A DNA stretch of 64,000 bases from Streptomyces violens. GTDB lineage: Bacteria > Actinomycetota > Actinomycetes > Streptomycetales > Streptomycetaceae. Below the pieces are notes generated by a model. It made no database searches and had not been told where the DNA came from. It saw only the letters and a list, made by a program, of their open reading frames with translations. Within the stretch, counting starts at the first letter, position 1. Each line of letters starts with the position of its first letter. This document shows, piece after piece, positions 51,934 through 61,414 of this stretch. The translations under genes and the position numbers were made by a program. The DNA is taken from assembly GCF_000717745.1 (NCBI RefSeq), contig NZ_JOBH01000003.1, forward strand, positions 124,001-188,000, read 5' to 3'.

Positions 51934-52898
51934 GCGAGCACGCCCCCGACACGCGCACCAAGATCGCGATCATCGGCTCCGGCAACATCGGCACCGACCT
52001 GATGATCAAGGTACTGCGGCTCTCCGAGAGCCTGGAGGTCGTCGCGCTGGCCGGCATCGACCCCGACTCCGACGGCCTCGCCCGGGCCCGCCGGCTGAAG
52101 ATCGCCACTACCCACGAAGGCGTCGAAGGGCTGGTGAAGCTCCCCGAATTCGAGGACGTGACGATCGTCTTCGACGCCACCTCCGCCGGGGCGCACCGCC
52201 ACCACGACGAGGTGCTGCGCGCCCTCGGCCGTACGGTGATCGACCTGACCCCGGCGGCGCTCGGCCCGTACGTCGTGCCGCCGGTCAACCTCGACGCGCA
52301 TCTGGACGCGCCCAACGTCAACATGGTCACCTGCGGCGGCCAGGCCACCATCCCGGTCGTCGCCGCGGTCTCGGCCGTCACGCCCGTCCACTACGGCGAG
52401 ATCGTCGCCTCGATCTCCTCGCGCTCGGCGGGGCCCGGTACCCGCGCGAACATCGACGAGTTCACCGAGACCACCGCCGCCGCCATCGAGCGGGTCGGCG
52501 GCGCGGCGCGCGGCAAGGCGGTGATCGTCCTCAACCCCGCCGAACCGCCGCTGATCATGCGGGACACCGTGCACTGCCTGGTGTCGGACGGCGACCGCGA
52601 GGCTCTCGCCGCGGCCGTCGCGGAGATGGTCGCGCGGGTCCGGGCGTATGTCCCCGGCTACCGGCTCAAGCAGGAAGTGCAGTTCGAGAAGGTCGTCGCG
52701 GGCGACCCGCTGCACGCGCTGCTGCCCGCGGCGGCCGCATCCGGCGACGCCCTGAAGGTCTCCGTCTTCCTCGAAGTGGAGGGCGCGGCGCACTACCTCC
52801 CGGCCTACGCCGGGAACCTCGACATCATGACCTCGGCCGCGCTGCGCACCGCTGAGCGCATCGCCGCACACCGCACCAGCGAGGTGGCAGCACGATGA
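51930..52898 (+). CDS. mhpF: Acylating acetaldehyde dehydrogenase
   Basis: 322-aa MhpF/DmpF-type enzyme that oxidises acetaldehyde to acetyl-CoA. The NAD motif is [18 protein letters not shown], the catalytic Cys is in [12 protein letters not shown], and [16 protein letters not shown] and QVSVFLEV-like [30 protein letters not shown] follow. It pairs with the next aldolase, and such pairs form a complex that channels acetaldehyde. ATG overlaps the hydratase stop. Confidence 0.96.
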   Translation: MSEHAPDTRTKIAIIGSGNIGTDLMIKVLRLSESLEVVALAGIDPDSDGLARARRLKIATTHEGVEGLVKLPEFEDVTIVFDATSAGAHRHHDEVLRALGRTVIDLTPAALGPYVVPPVNLDAHLDAPNVNMVTCGGQATIPVVAAVSAVTPVHYGEIVASISSRSAGPGTRANIDEFTETTAAAIERVGGAARGKAVIVLNPAEPPLIMRDTVHCLVSDGDREALAAAVAEMVARVRAYVPGYRLKQEVQFEKVVAGDPLHALLPAAAASGDALKVSVFLEVEGAAHYLPAYAGNLDIMTSAALRTAERIAAHRTSEVAAR

Positions 52899-53926
52899 CC
52901 GCGAACGGGACCGGCACCCCTGCCCTGTACGTCCAGGACGTCACCCTCCGGGACGGCATGCACGCCATCCGGCACCGCTACACCGTCGACCAGGCCCGCG
53001 CCATCGCCGCAGCGCTGGACGCGGCCGGCGTCGGCGCCATCGAAATCGCCCACGGCGACGGCCTGTCGGGCTCCAGCATCACCTACGGCGTCGGCGCGCA
53101 CACCGACTGGGAGTGGATCGAGGCGGTCACCGACGCGGCGAAGACCGCCGTACCGACCACCCTCCTGCTCCCCGGCATCGGCACCGTCCGCGACCTCAAG
53201 CAGGCGCACGCGCTCGGCATCCGCTCCGTACGCATCGCGACCCACTGCACCGAGGCCGATGTCTCCGCGCAGCACATCGCGGTCGCCCGCGAACTGGGCA
53301 TGGACGTGGCCGGCTTCCTGATGATGTCCCACATGGCGGAGCCCGCCGAACTGGCCCGCCAGGCCAAGCTGATGGAGTCCTACGGCGCGCAGTGCGTGTA
53401 CGTCACCGACTCCGGCGGCCGGCTGACCATGGACGGCGTACGCGACCGCTTCCGCGCCTACCGCGACGTCCTCGACCCGGACACCGGACTCGGCATCCAC
53501 GCCCACCACAACCTCGCGCTCGGCGTCGCCAACACCGTCGTCGCCGTGGAGCACGGTGCCACTCGCGTCGACGCCTCGCTGGCCGGCCAGGGCGCGGGTG
53601 CGGGGAACTGCCCGCTGGAGGCGTTCGTGGCCGTCGCGGACCTGATGGGCTGGGAGCACGGCTGCGACCTCTTCCCGCTGATGGACGCGGCCGACGACCT
53701 CGTACGCCCGCTCCAGGACCGCGAGGTGCGGGTGGACCGCGAGACCCTGAGCCTGGGGTACGCGGGGGTCTACTCCAGCTTCCTGCGGCACGCCGAGGCG
53801 GCCGCCGACCGGTACGGCCTGGACACCCGCACCATCCTCGTCGAGGTGGGCCGCCGGGGCCTGGTCGGCGGCCAGGAGGACATGATCACGGACGTGGCAT
53901 TGGACATGGTGGCGGCGCGGGGCTGA
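52895..53926 (+). CDS. mhpE: 4-hydroxy-2-oxovalerate aldolase
   Basis: 343-aa DRE-TIM aldolase that splits 4-hydroxy-2-oxovalerate into pyruvate and acetaldehyde. [17 protein letters not shown] at the N-terminus holds the catalytic Arg/Asp and base His. [18 protein letters not shown] and [14 protein letters not shown] (metal His pair) are typical, and the C-terminal communication domain is complete. It is the last gene of the operon, with ATG overlapping the dehydrogenase stop. Confidence 0.96.
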   Translation: MTANGTGTPALYVQDVTLRDGMHAIRHRYTVDQARAIAAALDAAGVGAIEIAHGDGLSGSSITYGVGAHTDWEWIEAVTDAAKTAVPTTLLLPGIGTVRDLKQAHALGIRSVRIATHCTEADVSAQHIAVARELGMDVAGFLMMSHMAEPAELARQAKLMESYGAQCVYVTDSGGRLTMDGVRDRFRAYRDVLDPDTGLGIHAHHNLALGVANTVVAVEHGATRVDASLAGQGAGAGNCPLEAFVAVADLMGWEHGCDLFPLMDAADDLVRPLQDREVRVDRETLSLGYAGVYSSFLRHAEAAADRYGLDTRTILVEVGRRGLVGGQEDMITDVALDMVAARG

Positions 53927-53934
53927 GCCGCACG

Positions 53935-53968
53935 CGGGGGCCGGCGCCCGTACGGATGCCGGCCCCCG
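53935..53968. terminator. Hairpin between aldolase and glycosyltransferase
   Basis: Perfect 11-bp stem CGGGGGCCGGC/GCCGGCCCCCG with a 12-nt loop. It serves two convergent genes. Confidence 0.75.
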
Positions 53969-53973
53969 TACGG

Positions 53974-55176
53974 TCAGGACAACAGCGACTCCGCCACGTC
54001 GGCCGCCCGCGCCGTGCCGCCCTCCGCGCGGAGTTCGGCGCGCAGCGCGGCCGATCGCCGGGCCACCTCCGGGTCGGAGGTCAGCGCCAGCAGCGCGCCC
54101 CGCAGCGCCTCGGCGGTGGCGTCCGCGGTGTCGATCCGCCGGGCCACGCCCAGCGACACCAACTGGTCGGCGTTGCCGAACTGGTCGGCGGCCTGCGGCA
54201 CCGCGATCATCGGCACGCCCGTGTACAGCCCCTCACTGGAGCCGCCCATCCCGGCGTGCGTGACGAACGCGTCGGCCTGCTCGAGAATCGCCAGCTGCGG
54301 AACCCAGGAATGCACTTCGACGTTCGACGGAATGGAGCCCAGCTCCGCCGGATCGGTGTGCTTCCCGATCTGCAGCACGACGTGCCACCCCGGGAGCTCC
54401 CCGAAGGCCGCCAGGCAGCGCCGGTAGAACTCCGGCAGCCGGGTGTAGGCCGAGCCCAGTGAGACCAGCAGGACGCGCTCGGCGCCGGCCGGGCGGGTCC
54501 AGTCGCCCTGGTCGCTCCGGTCGCCGAGGCAGGGCCCGACGAAGGTCACGGCTTCGGTGTCCACCTTGTCGGCGTGCGGCTGCATGGCCCGCGGAATCGT
54601 CGCCACCGCCCGCGCGGGGCGGCCGGAGAAGGCGCCCGGCTCCAGCGTCGTGGCCCCGTTGCCGGCCAGCCACTCGGCGAACTTCGCGAAGTACGCGTCG
54701 GCCCCGGGGAGTGCCCGGATCTGCGCGTCGATGTCGTCCTCGCCCGTGCCGCTCCACCCCACGTACGTCGGCGAGATCTGGAGCGTGGGCCGCCCCTGCG
54801 ACTCGGCGAGCGCACGGCCCGCGTACCCGCCGATGTCGTACAGGTACAGGTCGGCCGGGTCGTCGTCGTACAGCTCGTGCAGCTGCGGCAGCATCTGGAC
54901 GGCGTCGTCGAGGAAGACGGTCATCCCCTCGACCGGGCCCTCGGGCCAGGTGCTGCCGGTCACCGGCGGAAGGGTGGAGCGGTACGGGCGCAGTTCGGCG
55001 CCGGTCGAGGTGACCAGGTCGCCCAGGAACGGGTCGTTGGCATACGTGACGCGGTGGCCCCGGGCCACCAGCTCCCGGATGATCTCGATACCGGGGAGGG
55101 TGTGGCTGATGACGGGATTGCCGATCATCGCGATGTGGGCGCGGCGCGGCGACGCACCGGAGCTACGGGAAGCCAT
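53974..55176 (-). CDS. Macrolide-type glycosyltransferase (OleD/MGT family)
   Basis: 400-aa GT1 (GT-B fold) enzyme close to OleD and Mgt, which glucosylate macrolides and other phenolics with UDP-glucose and thereby give resistance. It has HIAMIGNPVISHTLPGIEIIRELVARGHRVTYA (catalytic His retained, but the usual Gly before it is Ser), VLLVSLGSAYT, WVPQLAILEQADAFVTHAGMGGSSEGL, and VPQAADQFGNADQL. The ATG has a weak ribosome site. It is divergent from a P450 gene; a tiny open frame precedes it. Confidence 0.92.
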   Translation of the reverse strand: MASRSSGASPRRAHIAMIGNPVISHTLPGIEIIRELVARGHRVTYANDPFLGDLVTSTGAELRPYRSTLPPVTGSTWPEGPVEGMTVFLDDAVQMLPQLHELYDDDPADLYLYDIGGYAGRALAESQGRPTLQISPTYVGWSGTGEDDIDAQIRALPGADAYFAKFAEWLAGNGATTLEPGAFSGRPARAVATIPRAMQPHADKVDTEAVTFVGPCLGDRSDQGDWTRPAGAERVLLVSLGSAYTRLPEFYRRCLAAFGELPGWHVVLQIGKHTDPAELGSIPSNVEVHSWVPQLAILEQADAFVTHAGMGGSSEGLYTGVPMIAVPQAADQFGNADQLVSLGVARRIDTADATAEALRGALLALTSDPEVARRSAALRAELRAEGGTARAADVAESLLS

Positions 55177-55291
55177 GGAGGATCACTCACTTCAGGTCTA
55201 CGGAGGACAGGACACGGTGGCCCGGCGCCTGGCACCTGATGGTGCGGCGCGGGCGGGCGGCGCGGCGGGCGGAGCCGCCGCCGGGGCCGTG

Positions 55292-55318
55292 TCAGCCGTA
55301 GATCTGGTAGTGATGCAT
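55292..55318 (-). CDS. Possible 8-aa leader peptide upstream of the glycosyltransferase
   Basis: ATG at 55318 reads MHHYQIYG then TGA, with GAGG 3 nt upstream. It ends 115 nt before the glycosyltransferase start, and the gap contains GC-rich hairpins. Ribosome-stalling leaders are known for macrolide resistance genes, but nothing here proves translation. Confidence 0.3.
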   Translation of the reverse strand: MHHYQIYG

Positions 55319-55391
55319 GGCCTCAACGTAACCTCATGTGCCGGACGTGACCAACCGATTTTCCGAGACCCAGTGGCCAGGGGGAGCGCAC

Positions 55392-56588
55392 GTGACGGAC
55401 ATCGTGGAACTCACCGCCTTAGCACCGGACTTCACCAGCGACCCGTATCCGCACTACGCCGCGCTGCACGCCCGCGGCCCCGTGCACCGGGTGCGGCTGT
55501 CCGACGGCCAGGAGGTCTGGCTGATCGTCGGCCACGACGAGTCCAGGGCCGCGCTCGTCGACCCCCGGCTGAAGAAGGACTGGTCCGACCACCCGCAGTG
55601 GCAGCCGCCGGAAGGCACCGGCCAGCTCCTCGCCAACATGCTGCAGAGCGACCCGCCCCGCCACACCCGGCTGCGGAAGCTGGTCACCAGGGCCTTCACC
55701 GCCCGCGCCATGGAGGCGCTGCGCCCCGCCGTCCAGCAGATCACCGACGGCCTGATCGACACCATGCTCGCGAAGGCGACGGACGGCCGCGCCGACCTCG
55801 TCGAAGCGCTCGCCTACCCGCTGCCCATGACGGTGATCTGCGAGCTGCTGGGCGTGCCGGACCTCGACCGCGAGCGGTTCCGTCGCTGGTCGGACGCGTT
55901 CGTCACCGCCAACGGGCCGTCCGGCAGGGACGGCACGCAAGCCGAGTTCGCGCGCTATCTCGAACAGCTCATCCAGGACAAGCGGCGCTCCCCGGGCCCG
56001 GACCTGTTCAGTACCCTCATCCGCACCACCGACGAGGACGGCGACCGCCTCTCCGGCGACGAACTGGTGGGCATGGCCTTCCTCCTGCTCGTCGCCGGCC
56101 ACGAAACCACTGTGGGCCTGATCGCCAACGGCACCCTCGCCCTGCTGCGTCATCCGGACCAGCTCGCCGCGCTGCGTGCGGACTGGGGGCTGCTGGACAA
56201 CGCCGTCGAGGAGATGCTGCGGTACGACGGGCCGGTGGAGACCAGCACCTGGCGGTACGCGGCGGAGCCGGTGGAGATCGGCGGCACGGTGCTGCCGGCC
56301 GGGGACACCGTGATCGTGGCGCTGGCCTCGGCCGCCCGCGATGCCGGCCGGTTCTCGGACGCCGACCGCTTCGACATCACCCGCGACACCCGCGGCCATC
56401 TCGCCTTCGGGCACGGCATCCACTACTGCCTGGGCGCCCCGCTGGCCCGCATGGAGGGCCGTATCGCCGTCCGCGCACTCCTGGAGCGCTGCCCGGACCT
56501 CGCCCTGGACGCCGACCCCGCCGCACTGACCTGGCGCCCCGGCATCCTCATGCGCGGCCCTGTCCGGCTTCCGGTGCGCGTGCGCTGA
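55392..56588 (+). CDS. Cytochrome P450 (CYP107-like)
   Basis: 398-aa soluble bacterial P450. The I-helix motif AGHETT (235-240), the K-helix EMLR (274-277) and the haem loop FGHGIHYCLG with Cys346 are intact. I chose GTG 55392, with GGGGGAG upstream; the frame is open 18 codons further. It is divergent from the OleD-like glycosyltransferase by 215 bp. The pair might modify one natural product or foreign macrolide, but no ferredoxin gene is adjacent and the substrate is unknown. Confidence 0.92.
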   Translation: MTDIVELTALAPDFTSDPYPHYAALHARGPVHRVRLSDGQEVWLIVGHDESRAALVDPRLKKDWSDHPQWQPPEGTGQLLANMLQSDPPRHTRLRKLVTRAFTARAMEALRPAVQQITDGLIDTMLAKATDGRADLVEALAYPLPMTVICELLGVPDLDRERFRRWSDAFVTANGPSGRDGTQAEFARYLEQLIQDKRRSPGPDLFSTLIRTTDEDGDRLSGDELVGMAFLLLVAGHETTVGLIANGTLALLRHPDQLAALRADWGLLDNAVEEMLRYDGPVETSTWRYAAEPVEIGGTVLPAGDTVIVALASAARDAGRFSDADRFDITRDTRGHLAFGHGIHYCLGAPLARMEGRIAVRALLERCPDLALDADPAALTWRPGILMRGPVRLPVRVR

Positions 56589-56677
56589 AAGCCGGGCCCG
56601 GCTTAAGCTCTTGATCTTGCCTGGCCCATGCTGGTCCGTGCACTTGCCCGGAGCCCCCGCCGCGTACAGGAGTCGCC

Positions 56678-57562
56678 ATGAAGCGTGCCGTCACGCTGTC
56701 CGCCCTCGCCTGCCTTCTCGCCGCCACCGCCGCAGCGCCCACCGCGTTCGCCGGGGACGGCAAGCCCGAGGCGTCCGCCACGCCGGAGGCGTCCGGCACG
56801 GCAGACGCCAAGGCCACCAAGACCGCCAAGAAGAAGATCGTCCACAAGCTCGCGCCCAGCCTCCTGGACACCGTGCCGCGCCGCGGCACCCTGCGGGTGT
56901 GCACCACCGGCGACTACCGCCCCTTCACCTCCTGGGACCGGAAGACCGAGAAGTACAGCGGCGTGGACATCGAGATGGCCCGGGACCTGGCGAAGAGCCT
57001 GGACGCCAAGGCCACCTTCGTGCCCACCACCTGGGCGAGCCTGGTCGCCGACCTCGACGGCGGGCGCTGCGACATAGCCGTCGGCGGCGTCTCCATCACT
57101 CTGCCCCGCGCCCGCAAGCTCGCCTTCAGCGAGCCGACCCGCACGGACGGCAAGACGCCGATCGTGCGCTGCGAGGACAAGGACAAGTACCGCACGCTGG
57201 AGGACATCGACAAGCCGGAGACGACCGTCGTCGTCAACCCCGGCGGCACGAACGAGGAGTTCGCCAGGGCGAACATCAAGCAGGCGAAGATCAAGGTCCA
57301 CAACGACAACAACACGATCTTCGACGAGATCGTCGCGGGCCGCGCCGACGTGATGATGACGGACGCCAGCGAGACCCTCTACCAGGCCAAGCTCCACCCC
57401 GAGCTCTGCTCCGTCCACCCCGACGAGCCCTTCACCTTCGCGGAGAAGGCATACGCGCTGCCGCGCAAGGACTTCCAGTTCAAGGAGTACGTCGACCAGT
57501 TCGTGCATCTGGCGAAGCACGACGGCACGTACGAGAAGTACGAGGATGAATGGATGAAGTGA
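56678..57562 (+). CDS. Secreted solute-binding family 3 / PheC-like protein
   Basis: 294 aa with a signal peptide (MKRAVTLSALACLLAATAAAPTAFA) and a Lys/Ala-rich linker. The periplasmic-binding-type II fold starts near residue 70: RGTLRVCTTGDYRPFTSWD, YSGVDIEMARDLAKSL, CDIAVGGVSITLPRARKLAFSEP, VVVNPGGTNEEFAR, and ADVMMTDASETLYQ. The NPGGTNE and TDASE motifs are those of cyclohexadienyl (arogenate) dehydratase, so an exported enzyme is as likely as a transporter subunit. No ABC permease genes are nearby. Confidence 0.8.
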   Translation: MKRAVTLSALACLLAATAAAPTAFAGDGKPEASATPEASGTADAKATKTAKKKIVHKLAPSLLDTVPRRGTLRVCTTGDYRPFTSWDRKTEKYSGVDIEMARDLAKSLDAKATFVPTTWASLVADLDGGRCDIAVGGVSITLPRARKLAFSEPTRTDGKTPIVRCEDKDKYRTLEDIDKPETTVVVNPGGTNEEFARANIKQAKIKVHNDNNTIFDEIVAGRADVMMTDASETLYQAKLHPELCSVHPDEPFTFAEKAYALPRKDFQFKEYVDQFVHLAKHDGTYEKYEDEWMK

Positions 57563-57569
57563 CGCTGCG

Positions 57570-60500
57570 TCAGCCTTCCCCGTCGTACAGCGTCGCGCGC
57601 GCCGTGCCCCAGTCGCCCGGATAGTGGCGGTCGAGTGCGGTGAGGGCGTCGGTGAGGGCCGGGGTCAGGATGCCGTACGGGTCGGTCAGGGGGTCGAAGT
57701 AGGGGTGGCCCGGCTGGGCGTCGGGGCGTGGTCGGCCGCTCGTGCCGCGGGTCGGTTCCGGGCCGAGCCAGGCGGCTGCCAGGGCCCGCGCCATCGCCGT
57801 CGGTGGGTCGTCCTGCGTGAGCGGGCGGACGAGGCGGTGGTAGCGGCGGACCGGTGAGTCGTCGGAGAAGAGGACGTAGTCGCGGACCGGCGCGCGCCGG
57901 ACCAGGTCGAATGCCTCGCTCCGGGCCGTCCGGTCGGTCGTCTGCTCGAAGACCCGGGCGAGGTACGCGGCCGCCGTCGGCAGATCGCCCAGCGCCAGCG
58001 CGTGGTGCGCGGCGGCCGCGCCCTGGCCGTGGTCGCGGGCCCGCAGCCGCAGCGCGTCGTGCGCGTGCCGCCAGGTGAACGCGTCGGTCTCCGGCCGCAT
58101 GGCCAGTTCGCGCAGGAGCAGGTGGCGCAGCAGCGGGTGCAGCTGGTCGTGCCGGCCGTTCTGTACGGGCGGGGTGAGCAGGCCGTGCGTACGGAAGTGG
58201 GTCAGGGCGCCCTGCGCGCGGTCGTCCGTGTCGCCCCACAGGCCCCAGGCCGTGAACGCGTGGTCCAGGTCGACCGCTGCGGCGGCCCGGGGCAGCAGCT
58301 CCCGTACCTCCTCGGGGACGTCCCGCAGCAGCGTGTGCAGCAGGTCGCCCGCGAAGTCCCAGCCCGTGCCCTCGGGCAGCGGCCCGGCCGGCGTGAGCAG
58401 CCGGCGCAGCCGGTACGCCCAGTCGGTGTCCGCGGGGAACCGGGGCAGCGCGTCCAGGAGCGCGGCGACCGCGCCGGGGTGGCCGCGCGTCACGTCGTGC
58501 ACGAGGCGGCCGAGCCAGGCGGCCGGGCGCGCGACGGGCGGCCGGGGCAGGCCGCGAGTGCCGCCGAGCGTTTCCGCCGCCAGCTCGGTGACCTCGGCCA
58601 GGGACAGTCCGCCGAGCTGGGCGACGACCAGGTCGTCGGCCGTCCGGTTCTCCTGGCGATGCGTCAGTCGCCAGTTGGTGAGCTGGAAGCGCAGGTCGGG
58701 CCCGGCCAGTTGCTCCGGGTCGACCTGCCGGGGCACGGTCCCGGCGGTGGCCACGGCCAGCAGCGGGTCCCAGGCCGGGGTGACGCCGCTGTCCAGCGCC
58801 CGGGCATGGGCCAGCCCCTGCAGGAACTCCTCGCCCACCGGGCAGTCGGCGTTGTCCAGCAGGAGCAGGCAGTGCGTGGTGCGTCGCCGGACGGAGCCGG
58901 AGCCGTAGGCCGTCCGCAGGTCCGAGAGCAGCGCGCGCAGCAGTACTTCGTCCACGGTCCCGCTGTACGCCGGGAGGCCCGCGAGCTGCCGCCGCAGGTA
59001 GCGCAGCAGGTCACGGGCGCTGCCGCCGCTGCGCCGTGCGACGCCGGCCAGTGCCCGCTCCAGGTGCCGCAGCCGCAGCCGTGGTTCACCGGCCAGCCGC
59101 ATTACGGCGCCTACGCCGGGCGGCGGTGGTGCGTCCCCGAGCGCGTCCAGACTGCTCTGCAGCCCGGCCCGGACGGCAGCGGGCACGTCGCCGAGCGGGA
59201 AGCGGCCCAGCACGCCGCGCACCGACTCCGCCAGCTCCCGTCCGGCACGCGGCGTGGGCGCGAGGGCGAACGCGAGGAGCAGCCCGGCGAAGGCCGGGAA
59301 GGCGAGTGCGGGATGCCGGGCGGTGTCCCGGTGGAACTGCCCGGCCGCCTCCAGGGCCACGTCGGTGATCGAGGTGTAGGCGCCGTCCAGGTCCAGCCAG
59401 GCCAGCGGCGCGTCCAGCTCCTGGGCGCGGGCCGAGAGCTGCCGCAGCAGGGTGGTCTTGCCGCCGCCCGGCGGCCCGAGGAAGAGGTAGGCGGGCAGCT
59501 CGCTGTGGGCGTGCGGGTCGCGGTGGAGCGCGTCCAGTACCGCCGCCTTCAGCGCCTTCTCGCCGCGCGCCCCGGCCGGGGCGGCGGCAGCGGGCCAGGG
59601 CGCGGGGGAGCCGCCGTCGGGGACGCGGGGGCCGGGCAGGACGCCGGGTACCGGCGCCCGGCCGGCCGTGGCCGGCGTGGCCGCTGCCGCCGCGGCCGCC
59701 GTCGTCCTGGGCGACGCGATCCGCGCGGCCACCGGAAGCTCGGCGACCGTCGCCGCCCGGCGCGGCCCCGCCGCGTCCGCCCGCCCGATCCCCAGCCGTA
59801 CCAGCAGCGCGTCGTTCACCCAGGCGAACGCCCTGGCGTGGTCCGGCAGCCGGTCCGGGCCCGCCGGGTGGGAGAGCCAGGCGGGGAAGTCCGGGGAACG
59901 GCCGACCAGTTCGTCCATCCGGCGGCCCACCGTCAAGCCGGTCTCCAGCAGTTCGGCGGTGGGGACGGTGTCGAACAGTATGGCCTTCGTCGCCGCGGAG
60001 AAGTCGAACTGCCGCAGCCGCTCGGGGACGTCGTGCGCGGCCGGGGGCGGCACGGCGCGCAGCAGCCCGCCGGAGAACACCTCGGCGAGATGCGCGGTCT
60101 CGGCGGGCCAGGACACCGATTCCTGCACCAGCCGCATGGCCGGTACGGACACCGGCGCGAGCGCCGCGAGATGGGCGGCGAGGCGGTACGCCTCGGGCGA
60201 GACGGTGTCGCGGAACCGCAGCACGGCGGCGGTCGCCGCGTCGGTGCCGGGTGGCGGCGCGGGTGTCGCGGCGGCGTCCGCGCCCAGGTCGCCGGCGGCC
60301 GCGGGCGCGGTGCGCAGCAGGGGGAGTACGGCCGTGCCGCCGGGCGAGGCGACCAGCCGCGCCCACTCCGCGACGGAGGCGGGGCGCGGCGCGAGGACGG
60401 GGATCGGCACGCCGCGGAAGGACGCCAGCTCGGGCGGCAGGCCCGAGGCGGTGACCTGCCAGGTCGCGTTCGCCGAGGCCCGGCCCCGGGTGGTCACCTC

Positions 60501-61409
60501 CCAGCGGTCGGCGCGTACGCCCGAGCCCTTCCAGAGCTGTGGCGGCAGGACTTGGAGCACTGCGGTGGGCCCGCAGCGGCCCCACCCGGCAAGTACGTCC
60601 GCCATCCGGCCGCCGCGCCACGCCGAGCCGATGCCGTCGGTCACGACCAGCACCATCGTGGCGCCGGAGGGGTCCGCGAGGACCGCCGGGTCGCCGTTGG
60701 CCGGGCCGTCGCCAAAAGGGCTGCTGCGCAGGGCGGGCCGCCCGCCGCCGCGGGTGTGCAGCCCGTACACCCGCACGTCGCGGAAGGCGCCGAGCCGTTC
60801 CAGTACGCCGCGCAGCTCGCCGCAGAGCCGCTGCCACAGCAGCATCGACGTGCCGTCGTCGATGACCAGCGCCAGGTCCAGCCAGCGTTCGCGGGCGGGC
60901 AGGATCGCCACGTCCGGGAGCCCGGTCTCGGCCATCGCGTCGACCGTCGCGGCCTCGTCGACCTCGGTACGGACCGGGCTGGGGCGCTGCTGCTGGAGCG
61001 GGCGCAGGGCGCGGGAGAGGGCGAGCGCGTCGGTGACGGCCTTGCCCTCGGGGGCGCGTACGGACACGGCCGGGCGGCCGCCGTCCCGGTCGGGGGAGGT
61101 GGTGCGGAGCGAGCCGCCGTGCAGGCCGTGCCCGGCGTCCGGGCGGCGGGGCGCGCGGGCGGGCGCCTGGGGGCGGGCCTCGCGGCCGGGGGAGCGGGAG
61201 GGCAGCACCGGCTCCCCGTCCGGCGCCTCGAGCTCCGACGGGTCGTCCGGCTCCGGCGGCGCCGTCCCGTTCTCCGGCTCGGGGGCCGGCGCCGCGGCCG
61301 CTTCGTCCGGTGCGGGCAGCCGGGTGGCCAGCCAGAGCGCGTCCAGCAACTCCTGCGGCGACAGCTCCACTCCGCTGTCGCTCAGGATGCGGCGGGCCCG
61401 CTCCGGCAT
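57570..61409 (-). CDS. vWA-like (SAV_2336-type) + P-loop NTPase conflict-system protein
   Basis: 1279 aa. A Pro/Ala-rich N-terminus (1-170) is followed by a vWA-like domain with a partial MIDAS (DDGTS, 184-188) of the SAV_2336 N-terminal type (to about 500). Next is a STAND-like ATPase with Walker A GPPGGGKT (645-652) and LLLLDNADCPVGEEFL as Walker B, then a helical C-terminal half. It is the last gene of an operon with MoxR (5-bp gap) and a VMAP-C protein. Such vWA-MoxR-VMAP sets are predicted NTP-dependent conflict systems. It may be the NTPase switch. The effector activity is not identified. Confidence 0.8.
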   Translation of the reverse strand: MPERARRILSDSGVELSPQELLDALWLATRLPAPDEAAAAPAPEPENGTAPPEPDDPSELEAPDGEPVLPSRSPGREARPQAPARAPRRPDAGHGLHGGSLRTTSPDRDGGRPAVSVRAPEGKAVTDALALSRALRPLQQQRPSPVRTEVDEAATVDAMAETGLPDVAILPARERWLDLALVIDDGTSMLLWQRLCGELRGVLERLGAFRDVRVYGLHTRGGGRPALRSSPFGDGPANGDPAVLADPSGATMVLVVTDGIGSAWRGGRMADVLAGWGRCGPTAVLQVLPPQLWKGSGVRADRWEVTTRGRASANATWQVTASGLPPELASFRGVPIPVLAPRPASVAEWARLVASPGGTAVLPLLRTAPAAAGDLGADAAATPAPPPGTDAATAAVLRFRDTVSPEAYRLAAHLAALAPVSVPAMRLVQESVSWPAETAHLAEVFSGGLLRAVPPPAAHDVPERLRQFDFSAATKAILFDTVPTAELLETGLTVGRRMDELVGRSPDFPAWLSHPAGPDRLPDHARAFAWVNDALLVRLGIGRADAAGPRRAATVAELPVAARIASPRTTAAAAAAATPATAGRAPVPGVLPGPRVPDGGSPAPWPAAAAPAGARGEKALKAAVLDALHRDPHAHSELPAYLFLGPPGGGKTTLLRQLSARAQELDAPLAWLDLDGAYTSITDVALEAAGQFHRDTARHPALAFPAFAGLLLAFALAPTPRAGRELAESVRGVLGRFPLGDVPAAVRAGLQSSLDALGDAPPPPGVGAVMRLAGEPRLRLRHLERALAGVARRSGGSARDLLRYLRRQLAGLPAYSGTVDEVLLRALLSDLRTAYGSGSVRRRTTHCLLLLDNADCPVGEEFLQGLAHARALDSGVTPAWDPLLAVATAGTVPRQVDPEQLAGPDLRFQLTNWRLTHRQENRTADDLVVAQLGGLSLAEVTELAAETLGGTRGLPRPPVARPAAWLGRLVHDVTRGHPGAVAALLDALPRFPADTDWAYRLRRLLTPAGPLPEGTGWDFAGDLLHTLLRDVPEEVRELLPRAAAAVDLDHAFTAWGLWGDTDDRAQGALTHFRTHGLLTPPVQNGRHDQLHPLLRHLLLRELAMRPETDAFTWRHAHDALRLRARDHGQGAAAAHHALALGDLPTAAAYLARVFEQTTDRTARSEAFDLVRRAPVRDYVLFSDDSPVRRYHRLVRPLTQDDPPTAMARALAAAWLGPEPTRGTSGRPRPDAQPGHPYFDPLTDPYGILTPALTDALTALDRHYPGDWGTARATLYDGEG

Positions 61410-61414
61410 CGTGG

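Noticed and set aside
56678..57562. Calling the secreted protein an amino-acid ABC transporter subunit
   Set aside because: No permease or ATPase gene is near, and the NPGGTNE/TDASE motifs point as strongly to a PheC-like enzyme.
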